Shown piece by piece: positions 29,994 to 42,242 of a DNA stretch of 64,000 bases. The translations under genes were made by a program, and so were the position numbers. Each line of letters begins with the position of its first letter. Positions within the stretch are counted from its first letter, which is position 1. The DNA comes from Tribonema minus (Eukaryota; Sar; Xanthophyceae; Tribonematales; Tribonemataceae): assembly GCA_017506865.1 (NCBI GenBank), contig JAFCMP010000514.1, positions 992,001 through 1,056,000 on the forward strand, read 5' to 3'. Under the pieces are notes generated by a model. The model saw nothing but the letters and a program-made list of their open reading frames with translations. It was not told the origin of the DNA and made no database searches.

Positions 29994-32900
29994 TCAGGCG
30001 TGCGTCGGCGCCGGCGCCGGCACGCCGACGCAGAACGCGTTGGGCGTGAAGACGCCGTGCGGGTCGACGCGCCTCTTGACGGTGCACAGCCTGTCATACT
30101 TATCGCTGTCCTCGTGGTACAGGGGCCACGTGGCGCCCATGTTCGACTCGGATGCGTCGGAGATGTAGGAGCCCCACAGCACGCGCCGGTCAAAGCCCCT
30201 GCGACGGCGGCGGCGGCGGTGCGGAAGGACAGGGGGCACCATGAGGGCGGGGGGTGAAGGCGTTACATTTGTGAAATCGAGTGCTGGTGGCAACAAGGCG
30301 GCGAGAGATGACACATACCGGAAGCGGATGTGGGTGCCCGTGGACTTCTTTGTCTGCAGGCCTGCATTTGCCGGCAATTGCCCTAACCCTACCCCTAACC
30401 CTAACCCTAATCGCACGCATCCCCCGCCAACTCACTTGGAAAACGTGCCCTGGGGGCCCTTGAACGCCGCGTCGTTGCCCCTCTGCCACCTCGCTCGGCG
30501 ACCTGCGCGGGCGACTTGCCCTAACCCTACCCCTAACCCTAACCCTAACCCTAATCGCACGCTTCCCGCGCCAACGTACCTGGAGAACGTGCCCCGGGGA
30601 CCCTTGAATGCCGCGTCATTGCCCCTCTGCCACTTGTCAGCGACCTGCGCGGGCGACTTGCCCAGCAGCCGGTGCACGAACGCGTGCGCGCCGCGCGCGT
30701 CCTCGTAGAAACAGTCCATCACCGCGATGACCGACGTGTCGCGGAAGCTGTACGATGTGCGCCGCGCGGCATCGCCGCGCGCGAACGCTGAGTGGCGCCC
30801 CCCGTAGTGCTGTATCTGGACCATGGCGTTGCAGCCGTTGGCGAAGTCGCGCTCGAGGTCTTCGATGCGCTGAGCCGTGGCGGCCGCCCAGCCCGTCGCG
30901 GCGAGGTCCGTGGAGTTGGTCGCGTACGTGCGCTGAGGTGGAGATTCAAGTTGGGGGAGGAGCGGGCGTAGAGTTCAGAGCCAACTTCGGTCTATTGCAA
31001 TGGCAATCGATTCAGCTACTTCTACATGTACTGCCTACATGAAGGTCTCAAGTTTGAGCAGCCGGTGGCGGCGAGGTCCGTGGAGTTGGTCGCGTACGTG
31101 CGCTGGGGTGAAGGTTGGGGAGGAGCGGGCGTAGAGTAGTTCAGATCCAAGCTGGTGTACTTCGAATGCAATTAATTTTCTGTATTTTCTATGGGTCTCA
31201 AGTTCTAAACGGTCCCACATGGTGAGGTCCGTGGATTTGCTTGCGTAGGCGCGCTGGGTTGCGGTTGCGGCGGAGCGGGCGTAGAATTTGGAGTCAAGTT
31301 GGTGTAGAGCAACTCCAGTTGCTAGGGCACCCTTTACTGCTTGTGAGTCTCGATGATTGGGCAATAAAAGTCGTGCAAAGAAAAAAACGTGGCGAGGTTC
31401 GTGAAGTTGATGGCGTACCACTACTAGTAGCACGTGCACTGGGTTAGAGGTTGGGAGGGAGCGGGCGTAGAGTTCAGACCTGTGTTGGTGTACTGCAATC
31501 TTTTTCCTTGTACAGCTTGTGGGTCTCGAGACTTCAACATTACGAAGCGGCAGGTCTACGGCGTTGGTCACATAGGCGCAATAGCTAAGGCTCAGGGGGG
31601 GCGCAGGCATAGAGTCAGAGCTACTTTTGTGTCGTGCGATTCAAAGGCTGGTATCTACCTGTACTGCTCACGGGTCCTCAGATGCGTAATGGGCTTTAGT
31701 GAGCGACTTCCCTTCAGTCTTCAACTTCAAACGCGGCGCCAGGCATCATGAGCATGCGTTCAGCCTTGTTGAACCTAATTGAGCGGTGGGTTTCATGGGA
31801 GACCACTCTCAGTCTTTAACCGCAAACGCGCTCACCTTCTTGTAGGGCATCTCAAACTCACGCACGTTCTTAAAGACCCAGAAGTCAGTCATCTGGGACA
31901 TCTTGGTGGGCTTGTCAGCCTTCAGCTCAAAGATAGGCTTAATAATCCCCTCGGATGCGGCAGATTTGATCTTGTTGAACCAGGCGTCGTCGAAAGTCTG
32001 GCTGGCGCCCCCCAGATTGGCCCACTGCACGTAGACTACGATGGCGGCGGGCCAGCCCATCTTGTCGTTGTCGCCGTAGGTGCCCTGCAATTGTGTGGCG
32101 GGAGGGGGGGGCAAGGGGGGCGTGGAGGGTAGCGATACATTTGAACTGTTTTTACAAACTTGAAGTCACACAAGGGTAAGACATTGAACAGTATGCGCAA
32201 TACACCCCACGCCGTTGCTGAACACATCCCCCGTATTCAATGCTGCATGGAAAAAATTACAACGGTTCCCAGTGGTCAGTCAGCACACAGAGTAGTAGTT
32301 TGAGCTCATTGAAACTATTCGCCCTTGGCGGACGCTATTGAACACCAATCATAGCTTTGTAATTGGCAGGGCTCGCCGGCAGTTCGACCCTTATTGACGC
32401 CATTCACCAGTGGCGACGCTATTGAAATTATAGTATTAATTAATACAATTGACAGGGCTCACCGGGTGGCGCGTCCTCATGTATGCGTCAATGTCCCTGA
32501 AGTCGTACGCTGGCAGAATGGACTGCCCGGCGCTGACGACGGTGACACAGTAGTCGTAGTCACCCGGGAATTCGTCGTCTGCCGCCATTTCGGCCATTAT
32601 CTGCAGCAGCTTCTGGACCTTCTCCTTCTTGTACAGCGCGTAGAACTAATGGGGGAAGGAGGAAGGAAAAGGGGGGGGCAGGCAGGGGGCAGATGGCGGC
32701 AAAAGCAAGAGGGTCAATGATGAATAAATGCAGCGGGACCTACCACTGGGCACTGACCTGCTGCTCTCCATGCTGTGCCGTTAGAGGTGTACACGCGCCA
32801 TGAATCATTCTGTACGACTTTGTAAGAACATTTGTGTGTCACATGCATCATTTCTCCAGAAGCAGATGAGAAATATGGCCTAGCCGATCACCAACCACTC

Positions 32901-35900
32901 AACTTCAGTTTTGAACACTGCCGCGTCAAAACCTGACCTTGAACCTCGCGCAACATGAGAGAGGGCAATGCATTCATGGCACCTCAATGGTGGAGCAGCA
33001 GCCTCAATATTGAAGTCGGCATGACCAGCCTCACGCCACCCAACACGGTGGGAGACGCACGCCGCAGCACGCGCACTCAGCCACATCGTCACAACTTCAA
33101 GCGAGCTCAAGAAGGGGATAAATTCATGTTCAACTCCAACTTCAACTTCAACTTCTGCTCACCTTCATCCCGTGCGCGTTGGGGTGGTCCTCGTCGTGGT
33201 GCGGCCTTATGGTCACGTGAGTCAGCACGCCAAAGTTGCCGGGGCTGCCGCCGAGGACGGCCCAGAAGAGCTCCTGGTCAGCCGCGACGGCGCTGTCACG
33301 CGTGAGCTCGCGCACCTGCAGCGGCCGCAGCAGCGAGCAGGATTCATGAGCGTGTAGGCAAGTGCTCACCACGATTCTGCTGCCAAGTACTTATCAGCAC
33401 AATACGCAGAAGGAGACAGTGTAGTATGGTGTCGTGCGCACAGGCTTCGCGCTGAGGTGACGCTGATGGCCAGACTATGAGACAGGGCTGTCGCGCGTGA
33501 GCTCGCGCACGTGCAGCGGCCGCAGCGGCGAGCAGCGCTCGCGAATGTGTAGGTGCTGAACACCAAGTACTACCTACCAGCACAACACGCAGAAGGAGAC
33601 AGTGTAGCATGGTGTAGTACGCACAGGCTTCACGCTGAGGTGACGCCGATGGCCGGACTATGAGACGGTGCTGTCGCGCGAGAGCTCGCGCACCAGCACT
33701 GCGGCAGCGGCTGCAGCAGCGAACAGGACTCGTGAATGCGTAGGTGCTGCAGCAGCTCGCAGCTGCAGGGTTAGCAACGCAGCGGCAGGGTGCGTCGTGA
33801 ATGTGTTGATGCTGTATATGCGCACACCATTGAGTACCAGCGCTCTTCTGTGACAGCAAGAGTTTGCGCACTTGCGGTGATCGCAGCAGCGAGCAGGCTT
33901 ATGGAGGTGTACCTGCCGTGTGAGCTGGCAGCATATTGATCACGCGCAAGTGCAATACAGTGTAGGTGCTGTATGCGCACACCGTTGACTCACGGTGTTG
34001 AGTACCAGCGCTCTTGCGCGGCAGTGAGAGCTCGCGCGCCTGCAGCGATCGCGACAACGATGAGGTTTGCAGGAGTAGAGTGCCTGCCCGCCTGCGCTGG
34101 TGGTATGTTGATCAAGCACAAGCGCAAAGTACAGATCACACAATCACGAGCCACAGATATGCACAGAGCATATGTACAGTCTTTACGCTGATGCCCTGGT
34201 GAGCCGTGGTGATGCTCAATCATTGCTCACGGGCCTGATGCGGTTTTCACAGTGGCTTGGAATGCCATGGATGACAAGAAGCACTGTTGCGCTCCACAGT
34301 GCATATGCATTTGCGCGAGCTCCAAACACACATTTACCTCACGCAGTCTTGATGGCCACGAACCAGTTCACAATGGCAGCTGCCACAGAGGCTCGGCAAG
34401 ATGTTAACATCAGTGAGCTTCACGGTATGTGTACTGTACTGTTCATCGCGGAGTAAAAAGAAATTACACATTCATAGGCGCAGGCTTCACACACTGTGTC
34501 ACACCTCTTGGTCTGCAGTACCTGATGGCTACGATGCGGTCCCCACACGGGCTTGTCAGTGGGCTCAAGCGCGATGATAACACCAACAGGCTTCACATTA
34601 TTGGTGCGCGCACGAGTCAATCGATTTAACACACTGCTCCTGGTCTGCGGTGATGATCCTGATGGCCACGATGTGGTGCAAACAGGCTTGTCAGTAAAGC
34701 TCAAGCTCAGTAATTATTTGTTTGAGACACTAGCAGGCTCTACGATATCCGCGCGCGCATGAGTCAATCAACGCACACACCTCCTGGTCTGCAGTGATGA
34801 TCCTAATAGCCACGATGTGGTCGCCAAACAGGCCGAAGGCACGGCTCAGCTGCCCGTAACCGCCGGTCTGCGCGTGCCCGCCGATGCGCACGTGGGAGCA
34901 CTGGCCGTGCGCCACAAAGAGGCCCCTCTCGGCGAGCTTCGCGCGGAAGTCTATGAGCTTGTGGCTGATGCCTGCACATGGCGGTTGAGAGCGCGGGATA
35001 TTAGTACAAAAGCACAGCAAGCCTGGGCATTCTAGCTCAGGGTTGCTGCAACACCAACGCAAAAGATCTCAAACTGATTGTGAACACTGGCAGAGTCTCG
35101 AACGAACTGCAATGTCAAGTGCACGACTTCAAGTGAAACCTGCTAAGAAAGCAGTGATCATCTCAACAGGACCAACTTCAACACGTCTGAACTGTGAACT
35201 CGTTGTGTGACTTGCCATTCTGAATGTGATGCCTGCTCTACGCTGCCAGTGAGTGCTTGGTTGCACATGGCAGGAAGTTACTGAAGAATCTGACGGGAGA
35301 CTGCCAGGACTGGGGCACCTCCAGCTACTAGACTGAGTACACCAAAAGGTAATATGCACCACGCTGCGCTTCGCTGCAAGTACTACTAGTAGTCAGGCTG
35401 TGCAAGCAGCCTGAGGTAGCCCCTGGCACGCCCTTTCCTTGCTAAGGCTTGCACAAGACACCAGAGGCGCCCCCCGCCCATGCATGTAATGCTAGCAGTG
35501 TGCGCACTGGTCACCAGGTTCAAGTTGATGCATCAATGCAATTGCTTTGTCACAGTCACTGAGTCACTGTGGTGCATGCCCGACACTTGCGCATCCGTTG
35601 AGACGCGTCACCATGTGACACCAACAGAGCCTGGACCGCCCGCGGGCCGCGCACACGGTGGCACTGTCCATCGCAAATGCCAGCAGGGCAATGTACTTCA
35701 ACTTCAAGCATAAGTTTCTTTCAAACTCATCTCACACGCAGCGCACCCACCCGGCGGCGCGCGCAGCAGCCCCGTGGCCAGTGTTGTGAATCCCGTGCCC
35801 CCGGGGGGGGAAGGGAGTTACCGGGAGCAAGGGAGCGACCAGGATCTGAAGGGTGCTCCCGGCACTCGCGGCTAACCCTAGTTGAAGTTATCCGGACCCT

Positions 35901-38041
35901 AATTGAAGTTAGCCCAACGCTAGTTGGAGTTTCAGCTCATTTGTGGCACACGGCACTCCTACACGGCACTCTCCTCACCACCTCACACTCTCTGACAGCA
36001 CTCTCTCACAACACACGCGCCTGTGCAGTTCAACTCGTTGAACGAACCGGGTGAAGTAAGACAACTGTTTTTCAAACTTTGAAACGTAAATGTAGCAGCA
36101 GCGCAGGCAGAGCACGGGCCCCGGGCCACGGCTAGCGCAAAACTTCAATTACTTCATAACTCACTTCAAAGTCCTTGAGCCGGGAGTGCCGGGAGCGAGC
36201 CAGATCCTGGCTACTCCCACGGGAGCACGGGCGCGAGTGCCTCAAAGTGCCGGGATCAACAACGCTGCCCGTGGCGACGTCGTACTCAAACTTGGTGCTC
36301 GCACGGCTCATGTCGAGCTGCACATTGGCGCCCCCAGTGGACGACACGCCGCAGTACACTTAATTCAATACTATCGCAAACGCCAGCCTGAGCCTATTAG
36401 TAAGCTGAGCTGTCGATGTACTCACTGATGGCATCTTCAAGTTGAATTTAACATCAACTTCATATCACGCACAGCTCACCCACCCGTGCGCAGCAGCCCC
36501 GTGGCGGCGTCGTACTCAAACTCGGTGTACGCGCGGCTCATGTCCAGCTGTATGTTGGCGCCGCCTGTGGACGACACGCCGCAGTACTGGTGCCCGCCGG
36601 TGCGCACCGCGATGGCGACGCCACGATCCGCAGCCCACTGGATCGCGAGCTTCACGTCGGCGTCCGCGTTGGGGTACTGCGGGTAGACGATGGCGGCGGG
36701 CGACATGGCGCCGTCGTGGCCGTGCGATGACGTCGCGTACTGGTAGCGGTGCTCCTCGTAGTCAGAATGGCCTGCGGCACGGCGGCGGCAGCGCTCATAT
36801 TGTGAACTTCAACACTGAAGGTGCGATTTGAAAACGTTGCCATTGGTCACCAACACAAGAATCTGTCACATGGCATTCTCACCATCGGTGACCTCAAGCT
36901 CTCGTGAAACGTAATTGTCACACGGTCACCGTGGCACTGGCTCATCGGATTGGTACAATACATCCGAATCCGATCATCGGCTTCAAGTTCAACTAGGTTC
37001 ATGGCGGCGGTGCTCTTTTTGTGCTAGTAGTCAAAATGATGCCAGACTGAGTGCGCTTATCAAGTACTACTACTACTAGTAGTACAACGCATCTCAAAAC
37101 CTTAGCCTGAGGCTGTTACAGTACACATTTTGGCACCTGCCAGTGGACACTGTTGTCGACAACAGACTGAGTGTACAGGTACCGAGATGCGTTGTATCGA
37201 CATCACCTGCCGCACTGGCAGCGGGCGCACACAACTTCAAGTTGAAGTCACGCTTAAAGTTGTCAGAGTTAAACACATCAGATTTGACAAGCTTGCTGGC
37301 CTCATCCTGACATTAAAACGAATGATCACACTCAGTCTGTCAGTTTGTGCGCTGCTGTCTCAGTATATTCAGGCATCTGATTCCGCTCCCTAGTACACTA
37401 CATCTATCATGATAGCTAGATGTTTAATTTAGTAAGTACTACTCACTCAGTTTAGCAGCGGCCTGATTCTGAATCACTGACAGAAGTAAGTCTTCCGAAT
37501 CGTTGAACGCCTGGCTCAAATAGTGTGTCACAGTCACCGTGTTACCGTGGCACGGTGTATATTATTAAATTTAAAAGTTTAGTAGCCGCTCAGGCTGCCG
37601 TCGCGCCGACAGCACTTACTAGTAGCACTGTCACACGGTGAAAAACTTCAAGTGGCAAAGAATGGTTAAGTTCTGCACACTCAGTCTGTGGCAGTGTCTG
37701 CCGCTGCTAGGAAATCAATGCCCATGGGGAGAAGTTAATGAACACATGGTCTGGATTTGCAAGGTCAACTTGCTAACTTGAAGGAAAAATCAATGAACAC
37801 GCCGGTCCGGGATTGGATCTTGCCCTACCCACTTAACTTGACGATTGCCAATCAGTAAATTACCAATTTACAACTGTAAATTTTGATTCATTACAATAGA
37901 CTGAAGTCAGTATACTATACTATTGGCAGGTATCAGTAATTTAATGTGTTATAGGGAATCCAATTTACCTTTGCAGTAAACAGCACCTTTGAACAGCGGC
38001 AAATCTGCCGGCGGCGCGGAGGTGCCGATTGAAGGCGTCAT
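29994..38041 (-). CDS. berberine-bridge-enzyme-type FAD-linked oxidase, 8 exons
   Basis: Exons (minus): 38041-37987, 36771-36484, 34971-34781, 33315-33163, 32645-32463, 32084-31836, 30932-30580, 30198-29994. All have GT/AG borders and matching phases, giving 558 codons plus stop, the usual size of the family. FAD_binding_4 domain: PAAIVYPQ, AVRTGGHQYCG (His 79, the covalent 8-alpha-histidyl FAD site) and CSHVRIGGHAQTGGYG (Cys 139, eight residues before the second His, matching the second covalent link of bicovalent enzymes), then FWAVLGGSPGNFGVLTHV. C-terminal BBE segment: KYDRLCTVKRRVDPHGVF. Such enzymes oxidise sugars, alkaloids or phenolics with O2, releasing H2O2. The in-frame stop 33 bases before ATG 38041 supports that start unless another exon joins. 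No signal peptide is visible at this start. At least five of seven introns hold decayed copies of an adjacent splice junction. Confidence 0.93.
30381..30665 (-). repeat. duplicated exon end plus donor plus telomeric tract (FAD oxidase exon 7)
   Basis: The exon 7 end (30580-30660) with its donor and the adjoining CCCTAA array (30519-30553) is copied at 30430-30510 with a second CCCTAA array (30381-30412). Unit about 140 to 150 bp. The telomere-like hexamers were therefore copied together with the junction. Confidence 0.88.
30895..31690 (-). repeat. acceptor-junction tandem array of exon 7, about 165 bp x 5
   Basis: The real acceptor and first exon bases (plus strand GGCGAGGTCCGTGGAGTTGG, then TACGTGCGCTG) recur at about 31070, 31230, 31392 and 31552. 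Each is followed by a GGAGCGGGCGTAGAG-like segment. Divergence grows with distance from the exon. Confidence 0.92.
32322..32490 (-). repeat. donor-junction duplication of exon 5, about 87 bp x 2
   Basis: CAGGGCTCACCGGGTGGCG at the real donor (32453 on) has a diverged copy CAGGGCTCGCCGGCAG at about 32366. GGCGACGCTATTGAA likewise occurs at about 32411 and, as GGCGGACGCTATTGAA, at 32324. Confidence 0.7.
33285..34070 (-). repeat. acceptor-junction tandem array of exon 4, about 185 bp x 5
   Basis: The exon start and acceptor (plus strand GTGAGCTCGCGCACCTGCAG, then CGGCCGCAGCAGCGAGCAGG) recur at about 33482, 33668, 33855 and 34025, decaying outward. Between them lie repeated ACACAGGCTTCGCGCTGAGG and AGGTGCTG segments. 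Confidence 0.92.
34335..34840 (-). repeat. donor-junction tandem array of exon 3, about 150 bp x 4
   Basis: The exon end (plus strand TCCTGGTCTGCAGTGATGAT, then AGCCACGATGTGGTC at 34781-34825) recurs at about 34640 and 34505, and more weakly at 34340. Copies carry CAGGCTTGTCAGT or CAGGCTTCACA spacers. Confidence 0.85.
35748..36590 (-). repeat. three copies of the exon 2 donor junction
   Basis: The real exon end (36484-36590: GCAGCAGCCCCGTGGCGGCG, then GTACTCAAACTCGG) has a long diverged copy at about 36262-36361 and a short one at about 35750-35790 (GCAGCAGCCCCGTGGCCAGT). Confidence 0.85.
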
Positions 38042-39130
38042 CGCCGAAGATTTGCTGGACGGCAGTCACCTGGGACTGTCACAGCGCGCACACATAAAGT
38101 GAGACATGAGATCATGCCTTCACATGGAATTCCGACACGAGCACTGCATAGTAGCAGCACTGTGACATTGGATGCATCCATGCTTGCAATGCTGGCAGGT
38201 ACTACTACTACTTAGTCTAGTAGTACGGCTTGAAGCGCTTATTCTAAAAGCTTTCAGGCCTCAGGCTGTGGCAGCAGCACGCATCAGCCTGCTCAACCTC
38301 AGCGTTGCTGCTTTTTCTCAAGGCATTGCTAACTTGACTGCAGCGCAGTGAATGCAGCAGTGAGAAAAGTTGGGTGTGCAAAGATACGAAGTTACTGTGC
38401 TACTCACCAGTTCGACGGAAGGTCTCGGTGACGGCAGCGGCGACTGCAGTTGCTCTAGTGACTGAATGCACTGCCGCACCTTATGACAATGTCCTCGTAT
38501 TTGAATCTGTAGCTATCTGCACCTAAGCGCTCGGTGCACATCTCAAGAATAGCTCAAACTTCAAGCCATCAAGAGTTGCACCGCCGCTCCGTGCGTGCGT
38601 CCCGCGCTTGCCCAAGGCCTGGACCCTTCTGCACGAAGCTACTTAGTGGCGATCGATGTACCGGCCATGACATGCGGAGTGTTGCAGCTGGGTACGTGTT
38701 GTGTTTGTGCGCAGTGACTGAAGCGCCCTGGATCCTTGCGACCTGAAGCTCTGATTCCGTATGATGCACACTAAATTTTGAGGCTCAGCCTGAGGCTGAG
38801 TTGGCTTAGCGGCAGCTGCCAGCGTGACGATAATCATTGATGACGCCATATGATCTCCACACAGAACAGGTGTGCGCTCGAGTGTGTGGCTCGTGTTTGC
38901 AATGCCATGCAACTTGAAGTCGTAGAATTCTCGATTCGAACTTAAAGTGGAGGCCCGGCTGGCGGTTTGCAAGCGCTCTAAGGCCGGCAGCCAACGTGAC
39001 GATCATCACTGATGATGGTATATAATTTCACGCTACCAGTTGGCTCACTCTGGATCAGGGGCCTCGCAAGACGCGCATTATTCTAAGTTACATTAAATTT
39101 TTTTAAATTTGCCTCAGGCTACTAATAGTA
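38042..39130. other. upstream region of the FAD oxidase, no gene seen
   Basis: Possible small upstream exon-like words near 38406-38450 (ends in GTGAGTAG on the minus strand) but no supportable frame. Contains TACTACTACTACTTAGTCTA-type sequence at 38203. Confidence 0.45.
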
Positions 39131-39142
39131 TAATACTTGTAC

Positions 39143-40965
39143 ATATGGACTGGTTTTTATAATAAAAAAAGGCCCAAGGGAGGCCGGGTTGCCTATGCAA
39201 TCGAAAGGCTTGCGTCAACGCAGCAGCCTAGTCTGCGCTGTGCCCTAGGAGCTTGAATACCGTCGCTGCAACACGGCTAGCCCAGCATTCGCGCTCCGCC
39301 TGTGTACGCCATGACGCGCTCCGCCAACTCCCGCGCCAGCGATATGCTCAGCTCAATGAGGATCTGACGCTTAGCTAACCCGGCCTTGCGTAACACATCT
39401 GCCTTCCCCCCCCCGAGCACAGTGCTGAGTGCATTGCCAACTCCTTAACAACAAGGCTTGTCTGCTTGCCCAGCCGTCCGTACGACTCCTGCACGAATGG
39501 CACAAAAGCCCAAGATGACGTCACTGACAAGGTGCCGGTGTGGTGCTTGACCTTCGCGTCCTCCCCCACCCCAGCAGCATAGCCGTCCGTGTTCGAGGCA
39601 TTTGTTTTGCCTGTCAGGTACGAGCTCGCTGTGGGCGCGCGCACACTTGTGTCTAGCACTATTTCCTTGTTACGGTATGCACTGCTAAAGTGCAGACACC
39701 CTGGGTCAATGACTGTGTCCGCCCGATAACCCGGTACCTTGAAGACGCTAGCGTCCTCATTGCGGACAATAGAGACATGGTGCTGTCTCAAGATGCGCTG
39801 CAGGCACCGCTTTTGCGCAGTGTGTGTTGCTTTGTGCCCCGTATGTGCTGGCTGGGGCAGCTGATCGCATGCGTGGAGACGGGGCTCACGTCACTGCACC
39901 GCCATGGGCACACCTCGCCCTGTATGCCCCACCCGTCTATGAAGATCGCAACCAAAATCATCGTGGCTGCTGCCGTGCTGGACATGGGCGCCGCACCGGG
40001 CGGTCATTGGCAGCGGGTGGCATGCTCATCCACGCCATTGCCCCGGACGCACGCTGGCTGCGCAGCTGCGCCAGGACCCGCGCGCTAGCCTGTTGGCGGC
40101 GGCGGCTCGTGTCGCGAGAGTCACCAATAAGTGCAGCCTGCGTCGGCTTGCCCTCGGCACCAGCCGAGGCAGCCTCTAGGTCCTTCACCAGGCAATTCTC
40201 GTATTGACGTCGAAGAACATTTGAAAGGCCGGCTTGTAGTCCTTGCGTAAAGTGACCGCGCCGCCGGCGGGGCACTACCTTCCTGCAGATCTCGTCCGCA
40301 TAGGCCTCCCAGTCGTCGTCGTCGTCCTCCTGCCCGCCGCTGCAGCTGCTTTCTTCCGCGCTAGTTTGTGTTTTAGCGGGCGTGGAAGAGGCAGCCGCGG
40401 CAGCGGCTTGAGGGCCAGGTACGGTCGCCGCCGCAGCGGCCGCCTCGGCGCCAGGCACAATGCCGTGGGTGTGTGGGGCTGGCTCAGTGGTCACCGTCTC
40501 CGTGACGGCAGTTGCGGCGTAGATCGCTTGCACCGCAGTGGGGAGCGTCGACGCTGCGGCCGTCGTATCTGCTGCCCACCGTAGCAACGATGCTGGGAGC
40601 TGCTCGGCCACAGCTGTGCGTGATTTTTCGCCGCCATCAGCTGTCAGCGCTCGCGTAGAGCGTCGCACGGCCTCGATGATTGGCGGCAGTCCCTGGTCCT
40701 CGCGTATTGCGCATGAGTGCTGCGCGAACCAGGTGACTGCGCCGTGTTCGTCAGTACCGAGCCTCAGGGCCCCTGCTGCCACAGTGGCATGAATTATTGC
40801 CGGCCGCAGTGTTGTCACGGTGCATGCCTGGGCCGTGTATGCGGCTGGTGCCAGTAGCCCCAAAAGCGGCATGCCCAGACCGCCTCGTCGCTCCGGCAAC
40901 CGTGACGCCCGCAGTGGCACTGCGATGTCCGTGAGTTCTGGCAGGCCCAAGCGCGGCAATGCGGC
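39143..40965 (-). mobile_element. 5'-truncated LINE (non-LTR retrotransposon)
   Basis: A minus-strand fragment flanked by a 12-bp direct repeat TAATACTTGTAC (39131-39142 and 40966-40977), the likely target-site duplication. The frame 40965 to 39958 contains LPERRGGLGMPLLGLLAPAA, the thumb/C-terminal hallmark of algal and protist LINE reverse transcriptases, then an Ala-rich and acidic region. Next, in other frames, come a CPWRC ... THAISC zinc-knuckle-like motif (about 39910-39860) and FKVPGYRADTVIDPG (frame ending 39375), which fits the family's C-terminal endonuclease-like segment. The catalytic RT core is missing because the copy is 5'-truncated, and at least two frameshifts separate the remaining parts. 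It is a dead copy but has a clean duplication, so it is not ancient. Confidence 0.85.
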
Positions 40966-40977
40966 TAATACTTGTAC

Positions 40978-41806
40978 TAATAATAGTCTACTAGGCAAAG
41001 CCTACTAGACTAAGTATGCGCCTGCGAGCGAAGCTGACATGATCTGATCATTGATTCAGTGCAGGCCCATAACCTCCGGTTAATCCTGCTCTGATGTTTT
41101 AAAGCTAGTGTATTGCAACGCAAACTTTGAAACTTGGAGTCTTTTAAAAATTCAAGATCTGATTCATCTCACTGACAGATGATGGACTGTATTTTATCTA
41201 TTTACTACTTCATTCAACGACAAGTGATAATTTAAAAGCAATTGCCAACTCTACAACTACAGGTGCTAGTAGTTTGACCTAGTCTTGAGGATGATGTGTT
41301 GAATTTACCCAATGGCATTTGAGATAACGCGACTCTCTGACACAGTCCAGTGCCCCGTTACGGTAGAGTATCCTCACACAGTCTGACAGAATGTCTGGTG
41401 CCGCCTTACATGTACGTTCTGCTTATAGCTCATGCCCAATAGTATACAAGTTTGCCATACGCCAACGCATGAGATGGCTATGGTTACGGTAATGCACGGT
41501 CACATTACAAATCCACCAGCCACAGTGACTGAGTGACTGGCAGCCATATCTGCATATGCAACATTGCACTGCATGCTTGAGCTGCAGTGCACCCGGTGCC
41601 GCAGTGGTGCTTCAAGTTCTTTCATGACGCAGGATCGGATACAGCCATGCCAGAGCCTGAGGCAGACTGAGGGCAAAGCACTGCAGTGCACTACCGTAGT
41701 GACTTTACAGCAGCAGCAGTAGTGCACTGCAGTGCACTGTGGCACTCAGCGCACTGCGTTGGCGGCACTGGGGCGGTTGCTCTGCAATGAACTTGAAGCT
41801 CAAAGG
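40978..41806. other. no gene seen
   Basis: Starts with a near-palindrome (AGTCTACTAGGCAAAGCC then TACTAGACT). The rest is AT-richer unique sequence without coding signal. Confidence 0.5.
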
Positions 41807-42242
41807 ATTGAATCGCGAAAAACGGGACCTGAATTGGAAATACGGGACCCAGCATCAAACCACTTCGGCGAAGTCTGGTTGAACCCTGTCAGCGTTCGCT
41901 GCTGAATTTCAACATGGTGTTGAAGTTATTAGGTGGAGGGACCAGTGTTAAAGTTGTTTGGGATACCAGATGAGCACTGTACAATTTTTAAACTTCAATT
42001 TGGAGTTGAACTTCCGTACTTAGCCGAACTTCACATTTGAAGTTAAAGTTCAAGTCCAAGTTCAACATGGTATATCTCAAGATCCTGAGCGCCAAAAAAA
42101 AATCTTTTTTCCAATTTTTTATTTCTAGGCGTGACTATTACACCCATGTCATCACAATTGAGAGAAGTCCATTTGCAGAGTTCAATCCAGGGCCTGTGGG
42201 TCCCGTTTTGAATACAGGTCCCGTTTTTCGCAATTCAAACCT
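41807..42242. mobile_element. MITE-like element with about 45-bp terminal inverted repeats
   Basis: The left end GATTGAATCGCGAAAAACGG, then GACCTG and ACGGGACCC, is mirrored at the right end (42200-42242), whose reverse complement reads GTTTGAATTGCGAAAAACGG, then GACCTG and ACGGGACCC. About 435 bp with no coding capacity; the interior is rich in AACTTCAA/TTGAAGTT words. A non-autonomous DNA transposon is the best explanation; no clear target-site duplication was found. Confidence 0.6.
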
